NCBI RefSeq assembly: GCF_001613325.1
Contig: NZ_BDCD01000002.1
Location: forward strand, 372,001-436,000
Source: Nocardia yamanashiensis NBRC 100130
GTDB taxonomy: Bacteria; Actinomycetota; Actinomycetes; Mycobacteriales; Mycobacteriaceae
Direction of reading: 5' to 3'
DNA: 64,000 bases
The notes under the pieces were generated by a model. The model did not search any database and was not told where the DNA came from. It worked only from the letters and a program-made list of their open reading frames with translations. Of this stretch, positions 38,801 through 46,906 are shown in pieces. How positions within the stretch are numbered: the stretch's first letter is position 1; every line of letters begins with the position of its first letter. The position numbers and the translations under genes are program-made.

Positions 38801-40465
38801 ATGAATTCCATTCCCTCCGCGGACACCGGGATCGTCGACGTCATCGGCGTCGGCGCCGGATTCTCCGGCCTCTACCTCGCACACCGGCTCGCCACCGCCG
38901 GATGGTCCTTCGCGGGCTTCGAAGCTGGACCCGATGTCGGCGGTACCTGGTTCTGGAACACCTACCCGGGTGCGCGCTGCGACGTCGAGAGCATCTACTA
39001 CTCGTACTCGTTCGACGATGCGCTCCAACAGGAATGGACCTGGAGCCAGCGGTTCGCGCCACAGGCCGAGATCCTCGCCTATATCAACCATGTCGCCGAC
39101 CGCTTCGACCTGCGCAAGCACTTCACATTCGGCACCCGCGTGGTCGGCGCCACCTGGAATGCGGCCGAACGGTACTGGGAAGTGGTGCTGGACAACGGCG
39201 AAACCCGTCGCGGCCGCTACCTGATCTCGGGCGCCGGCGGGCTGTCCACCCCGAAGGATTTCGACGTACCCGGCCTCGGGAACTTCACCGGGCTCCAGGT
39301 CTCCACCAGCCGCTGGAACATCTCGCTCGACGACCTCGCGGGCAAGCGCGTCGCCGTGATCGGCACCGGATCGTCCGGGGTGCAAGCCATCCCGCTGATC
39401 GCGCAGGTCGCCGAGCACGTCACGGTCTTCCAGCGCACCCCGAACTATGTGATGCCCGCCCGCAACGCGGAACTGTCCACTGCACAGGTCGAAGCCATCA
39501 AGAACGACTACCCGGCGATCCGTGAGCAATGCCGGCACTCGCCCGGCGGCATCCCCGACCGACCCGCCGCCGACAAGGCATTCGACGTATCGGCCGAAGA
39601 ACGCCGGCGACGCTACGAGATCGCCTACGAACTCAGCGGATTCAATGGCGTCGGAGGCGAGTTCGCCGACCTGCTCGTCGACGCCGAAGCCAACCGGACC
39701 GCAGCCGAATTCCTGCACGACAAGATCCGCGACATCGTCCGGGACCCGGCCACCGCCGAACTGCTGGTGCCCAAGTACCACCCGTTCGGCGCCAAGCGCA
39801 GCTGCTTCGGAACCGACTACTACGAGACCTTCAACCGCCCCAACGTATCAGTGGTCTCGCTGCGCGACGAGCCGATCGAGACGATGACCGCGAATGCGAT
39901 CGTCACCTCGAAGAACGCGTACGAGGCCGACGCCCTGGTGCTCGCCATCGGGTTCGACGCCTTCACCGGCCCGCTGTACGGGCTCGGGCTCACCGGCGCG
40001 TCCGGCCGGAAACTTCAGGACACCTGGCAGGACGGTGTGCGCACTTACCTCGGGATCATGACCGCGGACTTCCCCAACTTCTTCATGATTGCGGGCCCGC
40101 AGAGCCCCGCGCTCGCCAGCAATGTGGTGATGACCATCGAGCAGGCCGTCGACTGGATCGCCGATCTGATGGAACACGCCCGCGAGCGCGGCGCGACAAT
40201 CGTCGAGGCCACCGCCGAAGGCCAGGACGACTGGGTGGACATTACCGAAAAGACGGTTGCCGCAACGCTTTACGCAACCACCGAGTCCTGGTATCGGGGC
40301 TCGAACGTGGAAGGCAAGCCCAGCACCTTCATGGGGTATGTGGGCGGCGTCGGCAAGTACCGCCGCATATGCACCGAGATCGCCAAGCGGGGCTACCCCG
40401 GCGTCGAGATCGACGGCCAGGCGCAGGTTCGCACTCTCGGTCCGATCCACGAGGAGATCTCGTGA
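38801..40465 (+). CDS. flavin-containing monooxygenase, BVMO type with altered fingerprint
   Basis: 554 residues. FAD Rossmann GVGAGFSG (16-23), the BVMO-type GGTWFWNTYPGARCD block (47-61), and the NADP Rossmann VIGTGSSGVQAIP (186-198) are all present. The fingerprint F-x-G-x3-H-x3-W reads FTGLQVSTSRW at 162-172, so Ser168 takes the place of His. The protein otherwise matches cyclohexanone/phenylacetone-monooxygenase-type enzymes in length. It may oxygenate a ketone to an ester or lactone, or an amine nitrogen. The ribosome site is weak. Confidence 0.9.
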   Translation: MNSIPSADTGIVDVIGVGAGFSGLYLAHRLATAGWSFAGFEAGPDVGGTWFWNTYPGARCDVESIYYSYSFDDALQQEWTWSQRFAPQAEILAYINHVADRFDLRKHFTFGTRVVGATWNAAERYWEVVLDNGETRRGRYLISGAGGLSTPKDFDVPGLGNFTGLQVSTSRWNISLDDLAGKRVAVIGTGSSGVQAIPLIAQVAEHVTVFQRTPNYVMPARNAELSTAQVEAIKNDYPAIREQCRHSPGGIPDRPAADKAFDVSAEERRRRYEIAYELSGFNGVGGEFADLLVDAEANRTAAEFLHDKIRDIVRDPATAELLVPKYHPFGAKRSCFGTDYYETFNRPNVSVVSLRDEPIETMTANAIVTSKNAYEADALVLAIGFDAFTGPLYGLGLTGASGRKLQDTWQDGVRTYLGIMTADFPNFFMIAGPQSPALASNVVMTIEQAVDWIADLMEHARERGATIVEATAEGQDDWVDITEKTVAATLYATTESWYRGSNVEGKPSTFMGYVGGVGKYRRICTEIAKRGYPGVEIDGQAQVRTLGPIHEEIS

Positions 40466-40842
40466 ACACAGCGATTCACCGGCGGTACGTCGCCTTCTCC
40501 GATGCCCACTACGCCGGTAACCTCGTCGACGGTGCCTTCGCTTTGAAACTGTTCGGCGATGTCGGCACCGACCTGTCGATCGAGATCGACGGCCACGAGG
40601 GCCTGTTCGCCGGATACTCCTCGGTCGAATTCCTCGCCCCGGTGCGCGGCGGCGACGTCGTGGAAGCCGAGGCCCGGCTGGTGAAGAAGGGCAACCGGAG
40701 TCGCACGGTCGATTTCGAACTCCGTGTGGTGTGCCGCGCGGCCGGCGATTCCGGCCGTTCTCGAGTCCTCGAATCACCGCTGCTCGCGGTACGCGCCCGT
40801 GGCACCGCGGTGATCCCCGACGAAAAGAAGGGATCGTCATGA
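40462..40842 (+). CDS. 3-aminobutyryl-CoA/beta-alanyl-CoA ammonia-lyase-like hotdog protein
   Basis: 126 residues, GTG start overlapping the monooxygenase stop. The sequence carries SDAHYAGNLVDGAFALKL, FGDVGTDLS, GHEGLFAGYSSVEFLAPV and KKGNRSRTVDFE. From memory these match closely the Kal (lysine fermentation) and Acl (Clostridium propionicum) ammonia-lyases that turn 3-aminoacyl-CoA into 2-enoyl-CoA plus ammonia. The alternative is a simple hotdog thioesterase. Its place among CoA ligase, crotonase and amine oxidases favours the lyase. It is ATGA-coupled to the flavin oxidase downstream. Confidence 0.8.
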   Translation: MNTAIHRRYVAFSDAHYAGNLVDGAFALKLFGDVGTDLSIEIDGHEGLFAGYSSVEFLAPVRGGDVVEAEARLVKKGNRSRTVDFELRVVCRAAGDSGRSRVLESPLLAVRARGTAVIPDEKKGSS

Positions 40843-42137
40843 AACTACTCCACGAAACCGGCTGGGCGGCAACGCCCGCCACCGCTGAAGCGTCCTTGGA
40901 CCAGGAGACCACCTGCGATGTCGTGGTGATCGGAGGTGGCGTGGGCGGCATGTCGGCGGCCCTGCGCGCGGCCGAGAACGGCGCCGACGTGGTGCTGCTC
41001 GAATCACACACCCTCGGCTGGGGCGCCAGTTCCCGCAACGCCGGGTACATCACGAACTCCATCGCGGCCGACCCGGAGTTGCTCCGGCTGCTGCTCAAAC
41101 CCGAGCGCCTGCGCAACCTGTACCGGTATGCCGAGAATTCGGTGCACTTCGCCGAGGCGGCCATCGCCCGCCACGAAATCGACTGCGGCTTCCAGCGCGA
41201 GGGCATCGTGATGGCCGCCGTCTCCAAGGGGCAACTGCGGCACGCACGCCGCAATGCGAAGGCGATGGCCGAGGCCGGATCGTCGGCCGAATTCGTCGAG
41301 GGCCGGGCAGCAGGGCTGCCGGAGGGCTTCCTGGGCGGGGTACGCGAGGGCGTCGGCGGCACGCTCAATCCAGGCGAGTTCGTCCTCGGCCTGCGGGCCG
41401 CGACGATCGCGTCCGGTGTGCGCGTCTACGAGTACACCCCGGCGCGCGATGTCGCCGACACCGGTGACCAGGTCATCGTCACGACCCCGAACGGCCGGGT
41501 GCGCGCGCGAAAGGCGTTGCTGACGACCAATGCCTATAGCGCGGGCCTGTCCATCGCGCCGAAGCGTCTGGCCACTCCGGTCTGGACTTCGCTGGTCGAG
41601 ACCGAACCCGTCGCGGCCGAGCGGCTCGACGAGATCGGCTGGACCAGTCGCGCGCCGATGGTCACGCTGCACATGATCCTCGAGAGCTACCGCGTCACAC
41701 CGCGAGGCACCATCGTGTTCGGCACCCGCCGGCTCCAGACCGGCCGGAACCCGCTGCCGGACCGCACACCTGACCAGAAGGTCGCCGACGACCTGGTCCG
41801 CGGATTCCACGAGCGCTTCCCGGGCCTGCGAGATGTCAAGGCGCAGACCGCATGGGGCGGCTGGATCGGTATGAGCTCCACCTGGCTTCCGGTAGCCGGC
41901 GAAGCCTCCGACAACGTGCTCTACTCGCTCGCCTGCAACGGCCACGGTTTCGCCCAGGCCCAGTACGTCGGTCACCTGCTCGCCGACCACGTCGGCGGTA
42001 AGACGCTGCACGAGGATCTGGCCGCGATCTGGCACGGCAGCAAGGGCTTCGGTCCCAGCTTCGTCAGCGGTCCCGCCCTCTATGCGGGCTGGCTCGCCGA
42101 CCGCGCCTCCGACCGCCTGGCAAGCCTCACCAAATGA
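40839..42137 (+). CDS. FAD-dependent oxidoreductase, PuuB-like (DAO family)
   Basis: 432 residues, ATGA overlap with the lyase-like gene. N-terminal FAD motif VVVIGGGVGGMSAALRAAENGADVVLLE, the GWGASSRNAGYI loop typical of gamma-glutamylputrescine oxidases and glycine/sarcosine oxidases, and a C-terminal YSLACNGHGFAQAQYVGHLLAD block. It should oxidise a C-N bond of an N-alkylated amino compound to an aldehyde or imine with release of peroxide. Presence of GS-like and PuuD-like genes makes a gamma-glutamylamine the best-supported substrate class. Confidence 0.88.
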   Translation: MKLLHETGWAATPATAEASLDQETTCDVVVIGGGVGGMSAALRAAENGADVVLLESHTLGWGASSRNAGYITNSIAADPELLRLLLKPERLRNLYRYAENSVHFAEAAIARHEIDCGFQREGIVMAAVSKGQLRHARRNAKAMAEAGSSAEFVEGRAAGLPEGFLGGVREGVGGTLNPGEFVLGLRAATIASGVRVYEYTPARDVADTGDQVIVTTPNGRVRARKALLTTNAYSAGLSIAPKRLATPVWTSLVETEPVAAERLDEIGWTSRAPMVTLHMILESYRVTPRGTIVFGTRRLQTGRNPLPDRTPDQKVADDLVRGFHERFPGLRDVKAQTAWGGWIGMSSTWLPVAGEASDNVLYSLACNGHGFAQAQYVGHLLADHVGGKTLHEDLAAIWHGSKGFGPSFVSGPALYAGWLADRASDRLASLTK

Positions 42138-42212
42138 CCCTCCGCTCGACCCGACCGCTCGGCGCTCCGGCCACCGCGCAGGTCGTCTGATTCACCAATT
42201 CAAGGAGTAACA

Positions 42213-42905
42213 ATGTCCATTCGAGAACTGCTGTTCGCGGTCGCGGACATCTGGATGATCACCGTGGGATTCACCTTCGGCATCAAGTTCATTCGCAACT
42301 ACAAGAACTACCTGCTCGGCCTCGAATGGATCATCGTCGCCACCTCGGGTACGAACTTCCTGATCTACGGCCTGATCAAAGCCGGTCACGACAGCCCGAT
42401 GTACTCCTTCGCGTACTTCCTGGACGCGTTCTCCCGGTCGGTCGGCATCACGCTCATCCTGGTCCTCGGACTGATGAGCGTGACCCACCGGTACAAACCG
42501 TCCGCGGCGGTGGACATCGCCGCGTTCGCCCTGGCGGGCGCGGCCGGCTTCGTCCTCAGCCAATTCGCCGACGAGATCGGCACTCCCGGCAAGATCTTCT
42601 ACATCGTCGTCAACGTGCTCACCACGCTCTTCCTGGCGTACTTCGCCAAGCGGCTGTGGGATATCGGCGAACGTGGGCACGCCATCTGGACCGCCGTCGC
42701 CACCGCCTGCGGATTCGTCATCGCCTCCATCTACGACTTCGTCCACATCCCGGGCGACGATGCCGAGCACACGCTCTTCTACATCGGCGCGCTGTCCACC
42801 TGGGGCCTGCAGATGTTCACGTACTTCCGCGCCTACCGCGCGTTCGACGCGCACAACCAGCGCACCGACGCCAGAGCGGTCAACGGCACACCGGTCACGG
42901 CTTGA
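42213..42905 (+). CDS. polytopic membrane protein of unknown function
   Basis: 230 residues behind AAGGAGTAACA. About seven hydrophobic segments, for example ADIWMITVGFTFGIKF, LEWIIVATSGTNFLIYGL, IAAFALAGAAGFVLSQF, IVVNVLTTLFLAYFA and LSTWGLQMFTYF. No transporter signature is recognised. It has no signal peptide cleavage site and a short hydrophilic C-terminus. It lies between two flavin oxidase genes, so an uptake or membrane-anchoring role for the amine pathway is plausible but unproven. Confidence 0.75.
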   Translation: MSIRELLFAVADIWMITVGFTFGIKFIRNYKNYLLGLEWIIVATSGTNFLIYGLIKAGHDSPMYSFAYFLDAFSRSVGITLILVLGLMSVTHRYKPSAAVDIAAFALAGAAGFVLSQFADEIGTPGKIFYIVVNVLTTLFLAYFAKRLWDIGERGHAIWTAVATACGFVIASIYDFVHIPGDDAEHTLFYIGALSTWGLQMFTYFRAYRAFDAHNQRTDARAVNGTPVTA

Positions 42906-42944
42906 GCGCCGCGCGTCCACATCGATCGAAACAACGGAGTTCGA

Positions 42945-44297
42945 ATGAATACGCACGAAATACCTGACGAGACAACGACGGTAGTCGTCATCGGCGCCGG
43001 AATCGCGGGCTTGACGGCCGCGACCACGCTGTCCGCGGAAACCGACGTGGTTGTCCTCGAGTCCACCGATCGCGCAGGCGGGCGCGTCGAAACCGTCCGG
43101 CAGGGCGATTACTGGATCAATGTCGGCACTCAATTCACCGAGGGCACAGGCACTTTGATCGAAGCCCTCGACCGGCACGGCATCGAACGAGGCTCGCTCG
43201 CCGGCAAGAGCGTCGCGTTGCACCTGAACGGCAGGACGATCGACACCTCGAATCCCATCGCGCTCATGTTCCGTACGCGCATGTCCATGATGGACCGCAT
43301 CGGCATGGCCGTCGTCGGCGCCCGCATCCTGGCGGTCATGCCCTTCCTGGAGTCGCAGAGTCGTCTCGCTCGGCGGGTGCGCGCCCGGCTCGACGCCCAA
43401 CCGGCCTCGTACCTGCTGAAGGGCGTCCGATCCGAACTGGCCGCCGCCGTCGTGAGGTCGTGGTCGGCGCAGTGGATGGGATGCGAACTGGGGGAGACCG
43501 CCGCCACTCAGCTCGTCATCTCGGTCGGCCTCGCGTTGGCCGATCCGGAGAAGATCCCGAACTTCTCGCTACCGGTGGGCGGCAACCAGACGCTGACCGA
43601 CGTGCTGGCGCGGGATCTCGGTGACCGCATCCGGTTGCACACGACAGTGCGATCGGTGCGGCAGGACGGCGACGGCGTGATCGTCGACTACCTCGACGGG
43701 GACCGCCAGGTGCGACTGCGCGCCGAGCGCGCGATCGTGACCGTTCCCGCCGATATCGCCGAACGGATCATCCCGGATCTCCCACCGCATTACGAGGGCG
43801 CCTTCGGTGATATCGCCTACGGCCGTTACGTGATCGTCGGATTCTTCACCGACGAGGTCGGGCCGCAGCGCTGGGACAACTATTTCGCCGTCTCCACCCC
43901 GCAGCTGGCCTTCCAGGCCGTATTCAACCACGCCGCCGCCCTGCGCACCGGTGACGACCGCAAACCCGGTGGCGCGCTGGCCTGTTTCGCGGGCGGCGCT
44001 CAGGCCGACGCACTGCTCGACCTCCCCGACGAGGAGATCATCTCGCGCTTCACCGCCGACCTCCTCGCGGTTTTCCCCGAGCTGAAAGGCAAACTGGGAC
44101 AAGGAATTCTGCGTCGACACCACCGAGTCGTGCCGTTCTGGGCACCCGGCCGCCGCGAGTCGCTTCCGACCCTGCGTGACCCGCTCGGGAGCATCTACCT
44201 CGCCGGCGACTACCAACTCGACCTGCCCTCACTCGCCGATGCGGCGACCTCCGGTGAGCGCGCGGCGCTGGCCGTGCGGGCGAGCCTGCGGCGGTAA
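42945..44297 (+). CDS. flavin-containing amine oxidase
   Basis: 450 residues. Dinucleotide-binding motif TVVVIGAGIAGLTAATTL with the RAGGRVETVR loop typical of monoamine oxidase/protoporphyrinogen oxidase-like enzymes, VGTQFTEG, and the C-terminal FAD motif SIYLAGDYQLDLPSLADAATSGERAA. It probably oxidises a primary or secondary amine. Last gene of the cluster; downstream sequence turns into the integration scar. Haem or carotenoid substrates are used by relatives, so the assignment to amines rests on context. Confidence 0.85.
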   Translation: MNTHEIPDETTTVVVIGAGIAGLTAATTLSAETDVVVLESTDRAGGRVETVRQGDYWINVGTQFTEGTGTLIEALDRHGIERGSLAGKSVALHLNGRTIDTSNPIALMFRTRMSMMDRIGMAVVGARILAVMPFLESQSRLARRVRARLDAQPASYLLKGVRSELAAAVVRSWSAQWMGCELGETAATQLVISVGLALADPEKIPNFSLPVGGNQTLTDVLARDLGDRIRLHTTVRSVRQDGDGVIVDYLDGDRQVRLRAERAIVTVPADIAERIIPDLPPHYEGAFGDIAYGRYVIVGFFTDEVGPQRWDNYFAVSTPQLAFQAVFNHAAALRTGDDRKPGGALACFAGGAQADALLDLPDEEIISRFTADLLAVFPELKGKLGQGILRRHHRVVPFWAPGRRESLPTLRDPLGSIYLAGDYQLDLPSLADAATSGERAALAVRASLRR

Positions 44298-44346
44298 CGT
44301 CGGGCAGGTGCCGATGCGTTGATTGGGCTCGTCGAAGGAGCGGGCA

Positions 44347-44649
44347 ATGCGGAAACTGCTGTTGGCGTTGGAGCTGACGCTCGCCATCCTCGGTGTCGCC
44401 TGGTTGACGTTGTTCCTGGTCAGGCCGCGACGGATTGGCATCAGATTTGGCATCACGACGGGGCGGAACCCAGCTGGATGGATGGGATCAGGAGGACGCC
44501 CTAGACGATTGATAGGTCGTCGACCTGTGTGGACAGGACACACCGGGACGTCATGGCATGCCCAGTACGGTGTTCCCTTGGCTCATAACCCAGAGGTCGC
44601 AGGTTCGAATCCTGTCCCCGCTACTAACGGGGGCGGTCCTGACCGGTAG
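44347..44649 (+). CDS. small putative membrane protein with chimeric 3' end
   Basis: ATG 44347 follows AAGGAG. The first 34 residues form one strong hydrophobic helix, LLLALELTLAILGVAWLTLF, then RPRR. The rest of the frame (100 residues) reads through the att-like repeat and the tRNA fragment. Its last part, NPEVAGSNPVPAT, is what tRNA 3' ends give when translated. I think a genuine short gene lost its 3' end here, but it may be noncoding. Confidence 0.25.
   Translation: MRKLLLALELTLAILGVAWLTLFLVRPRRIGIRFGITTGRNPAGWMGSGGRPRRLIGRRPVWTGHTGTSWHAQYGVPLAHNPEVAGSNPVPATNGGGPDR
44577..44626 (+). tRNA. tRNA-Met 3' fragment (att-site remnant)
   Basis: From the anticodon arm (loop CTCATAA, anticodon CAT) through the variable loop and T-arm (GCAGGTTCGAATCCTGT) to the acceptor strand CCCCGCT, A, then CTA instead of CCA. 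No D-arm and no matching GGCGGGG acceptor strand occurs upstream, so this is not a functional tRNA. Such 3' halves are left when a phage or conjugative element integrates in a tRNA gene. Confidence 0.7.
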
Positions 44650-44664
44650 GTTTCAGGACCGCCC
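44631..44664. terminator. intrinsic terminator after the tRNA fragment
   Basis: GGGCGGTCCTGA pairs perfectly with TCAGGACCGCCC across a 10-base loop and is followed by TCAACTTTT. It is a strong 12-bp stem terminator as expected after a tRNA gene. Confidence 0.75.
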
Positions 44665-44811
44665 TCAACTTTTGTCGAGGTTTCTGGCAACGAATTTGGC
44701 AACCGTCCGGTACGTCCGTGCTCGATAGAGCGACGAACACCGCGAAACTCTTTGCTACCAGTCGTTTTCCGATGGACGCTGCGGAACGCATGGGACGTCT
44801 GCGTTCGCTGG

Positions 44812-44840
44812 GGTACCAGCCCAGCGAACGTATGAAGCCG
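44812..44840. repeat. 11-bp stem palindrome
   Basis: CGTTCGCTGGG and CCCAGCGAACG form a perfect 11-bp stem with a 7-base loop containing GTACC. It is within the scar, followed by a T-arm-like sequence. It could be a recombination or excisionase-binding site or a leftover transcript hairpin. Confidence 0.55.
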
Positions 44841-45054
44841 CAGGTTCGAGTCCTCGGGATCATGGGGGACAGCCCATTGGGCACACCTCTGGGTGATCCG
44901 TGCTCGGAGGCTAGCTGGCTTCAGTGGACTCAAGTGCGCGCTATTGTCGAGTGTAGCGTGCCGTGTCTCGCGCCTTCAGTCGACTTTTCCGGTGTAGACC
45001 CCGATTCTCAGCGGGGCTGAGACCCACCTCTGCGGCTGCCCGGGTGCGTCTGGG

Positions 45055-45519
45055 TCATAGTTCGTTGAGTTTGGCGAAGTTCCAGCTGGTGAGCTTGTCC
45101 GGGGTGATCCGCAACCAGGCGTGCTTGTGGTCGGCGGGGATCTGGTCGGTGTCGAAGTACTTGCGCGCGAACAATGATTCAGGCTCGCTCAGGATCGGGT
45201 CGGGGGTGTCGGTGCGCGGTACCTCGCCGACGACGACCGCTCGACCGAGGATTTCGACGCCGCGCAGTTCGAAGTAGTCTTTGCCGGCGTCGATGACGAT
45301 CGCGATGTCCGGGTTTCGGGTGAGGTCGGTCCACCGCTGGCTTTTCACGATCGAGTACAGCCACAGGCTTTTGCCGTCCCACACGAACCAGAGTGGTGCG
45401 ACGTGCGGGTGTCCGGATGCGGTGAGGGTGGCGACGCGGCAGGTGCGCTCGTCGGCGAGGAAGGCGTCGATTTCATCGGGGGTCATGGCGATCTTGCGGC
45501 CACGTCGTTGCTGTTTCAT
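45055..45519 (-). CDS. pyridoxamine-phosphate-oxidase-fold (split barrel) flavin/F420 protein
   Basis: 154 residues. The split-barrel family pattern is visible: RTCRVATLTASGHPHVAPLWFVWDGKSLWLYS, SQRWTDLTRNPDIAIVIDAG and a C-terminal ADHKHAWLRITPDKLTSWNF. Members bind FMN, haem or F420 and reduce small substrates; many have no known function. It lies just inside the scar, minus strand, followed by (upstream of) the secreted lipase. It has no clear operon partner. Confidence 0.88.
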   Translation of the reverse strand: MKQQRRGRKIAMTPDEIDAFLADERTCRVATLTASGHPHVAPLWFVWDGKSLWLYSIVKSQRWTDLTRNPDIAIVIDAGKDYFELRGVEILGRAVVVGEVPRTDTPDPILSEPESLFARKYFDTDQIPADHKHAWLRITPDKLTSWNFAKLNEL

Positions 45520-45541
45520 CGATGCTTCTTTCGGTCTGTGG

Positions 45542-46891
45542 TCAGTTCGGCAGGGCTGAGCAGTTGCCGGTCGTGGGAACGTCGGTGAACCGAGCCAGCA
45601 GCCAATCGGTCATCGCCGACAAATACGGGAGCATGCTGATCACATGTCCGACTCCGAGGCCGTTGAACCACGGGGGAATTCGATCGAACTTGTTCAGTTC
45701 CACGGTCGTGCCGGCGTCGCACCAGTCCTGCGCGAGCTGCCTGCTCTGGGGGTAGCCGACCAGATCGTCGACGATCGCCGAGGAGATGTAGACGGGTGCA
45801 CCGGGTGTGAGCCGGCCGATTCGCTGCCGATCGAGCAGTTCGCGCAGGATCGGGGAATCGAGAATCTCTTCCGAGAGCAGTCGCCCACTTGCGGTGAACT
45901 CGCGTGAGCTCCGGAACATGTTGCGCAGCAGCAGATCCGGAACGCACGAGGTGGCGACCTCGGCTATCAGCCGTTTTCCGCTGTCGTTGGTGATGCGGTC
46001 GATTTCCGGTCTCGCCTCGGGATAGACGGCCGCCAGACTGTTGAGGATGTAACCGAACAAACCGACTGCGGGACCGCTGATTACGCCGTTGCCGAACATA
46101 CCGGCTTCGGAGGCCGGTGCGGGCAGGACGGCGATCAAGTCCGCGGGAACCGCGCCCACAAAGCTGCCGCGCAGGTCGAGTTCGGGTGCGTAGCCGGGCT
46201 GCATCTCCGCGGCCGAGGCTGCCGCACCACCACCCTGGGAGTAGCCCGCGATCGCCAGCGGTGAGGCCGCGCCCAGGGAGGTGCCGGGTAGTTTCCGAGC
46301 CGCCCTGGCCGCGTCGAGCACGGCGTGACCTTGGGACTGACGGTTCATCCAGTCGTGCACCGCGGGGGTGCCGAGTCCGGCGTAGTCGGTCATGACGACG
46401 GCGACACCACGCGCCAGCAGCAGGTAGACGGACAGGACCTCGTACTCGGTCATGATGTCGAACGGGAAGTGGTAGGTGAGCAGCTCTCCGAACAGCTTCG
46501 ACGGTGCGCAGTCGTCGCCTTGGCCCTGGGTGCCCGCCGCCATGGTGACCAGCGGTCGATCGCCGGGCCCGGTCCAGGGTTGGCTGGGCTCGAAGTAGGT
46601 GCCCGTCACCGCGATCGGCTCATCGTGGGCGTCGTTGCTGCGGTACATGATCCGTTGCGCGGTCGCCGGGATCGTGACCTGGTTCAACCGGAGCGACAAC
46701 GGGAGCGGGAACGGTTGGGTGCGAATGACGTCACCGGCAGCCGATCCGGGGAGCGGGTCGGGAGGAACATAGAAGGCATCGCCGGCGGCATCGGTCGGGC
46801 CCGTGGGCGGTGCTGCTTCGGCGACCCCGCCGAGCGCGAGCGCCATCACCGTGACGACGGTCAGACACCGCATTGTGTCCGTGAATTTCAT
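45542..46891 (-). CDS. secreted lipase (LIP/secretory lipase family)
   Basis: 449 residues. N-terminal signal peptide: hydrophobic core LTVVTVMALALGGVAEAA with a likely cleavage after AEA near residue 27. Nucleophile Ser in IAGYSQGGGAAAS; the protein has the family's lid region and paired cysteines (CAPSK, SCVPDL, WCDAGT, GNCSALPN). It probably hydrolyses extracellular triglycerides or esters, feeding fatty acids to the beta-oxidation genes. ATG 46891 follows GAGGAC. Confidence 0.9.
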   Translation of the reverse strand: MKFTDTMRCLTVVTVMALALGGVAEAAPPTGPTDAAGDAFYVPPDPLPGSAAGDVIRTQPFPLPLSLRLNQVTIPATAQRIMYRSNDAHDEPIAVTGTYFEPSQPWTGPGDRPLVTMAAGTQGQGDDCAPSKLFGELLTYHFPFDIMTEYEVLSVYLLLARGVAVVMTDYAGLGTPAVHDWMNRQSQGHAVLDAARAARKLPGTSLGAASPLAIAGYSQGGGAAASAAEMQPGYAPELDLRGSFVGAVPADLIAVLPAPASEAGMFGNGVISGPAVGLFGYILNSLAAVYPEARPEIDRITNDSGKRLIAEVATSCVPDLLLRNMFRSSREFTASGRLLSEEILDSPILRELLDRQRIGRLTPGAPVYISSAIVDDLVGYPQSRQLAQDWCDAGTTVELNKFDRIPPWFNGLGVGHVISMLPYLSAMTDWLLARFTDVPTTGNCSALPN

Positions 46892-46906
46892 GAGTGTCCT
46901 CAGTTC

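Larger units (their letters stand above)
44440..44950. other. integration scar
   Basis: No intact gene. Two sequences of the form GGCA, six bases, ATTTGGCA occur at about 44439-44462 and 44684-44708, flanking a tRNA 3' fragment and a terminator. A third relative lies near 55416-55440 in the scar at the other end of region D. A degenerate T-arm-like sequence is at 44836-44852. Together these suggest remnants of an integrative element that used a tRNA-Met gene. Confidence 0.45.

Noticed and set aside
44577..44626. Functional tRNA-Met
   Set aside because: The 5' half, D-arm and pairing acceptor strand are absent, and the 3' end is CTA.
44583..44933. Minus-strand ORF ending GTGFEPATSGL, and the plus-strand reading NPEVAGSNPVPAT
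   Set aside because: These peptides are well-known artefacts of translating tRNA 3' ends; the DNA is the tRNA fragment and terminator.
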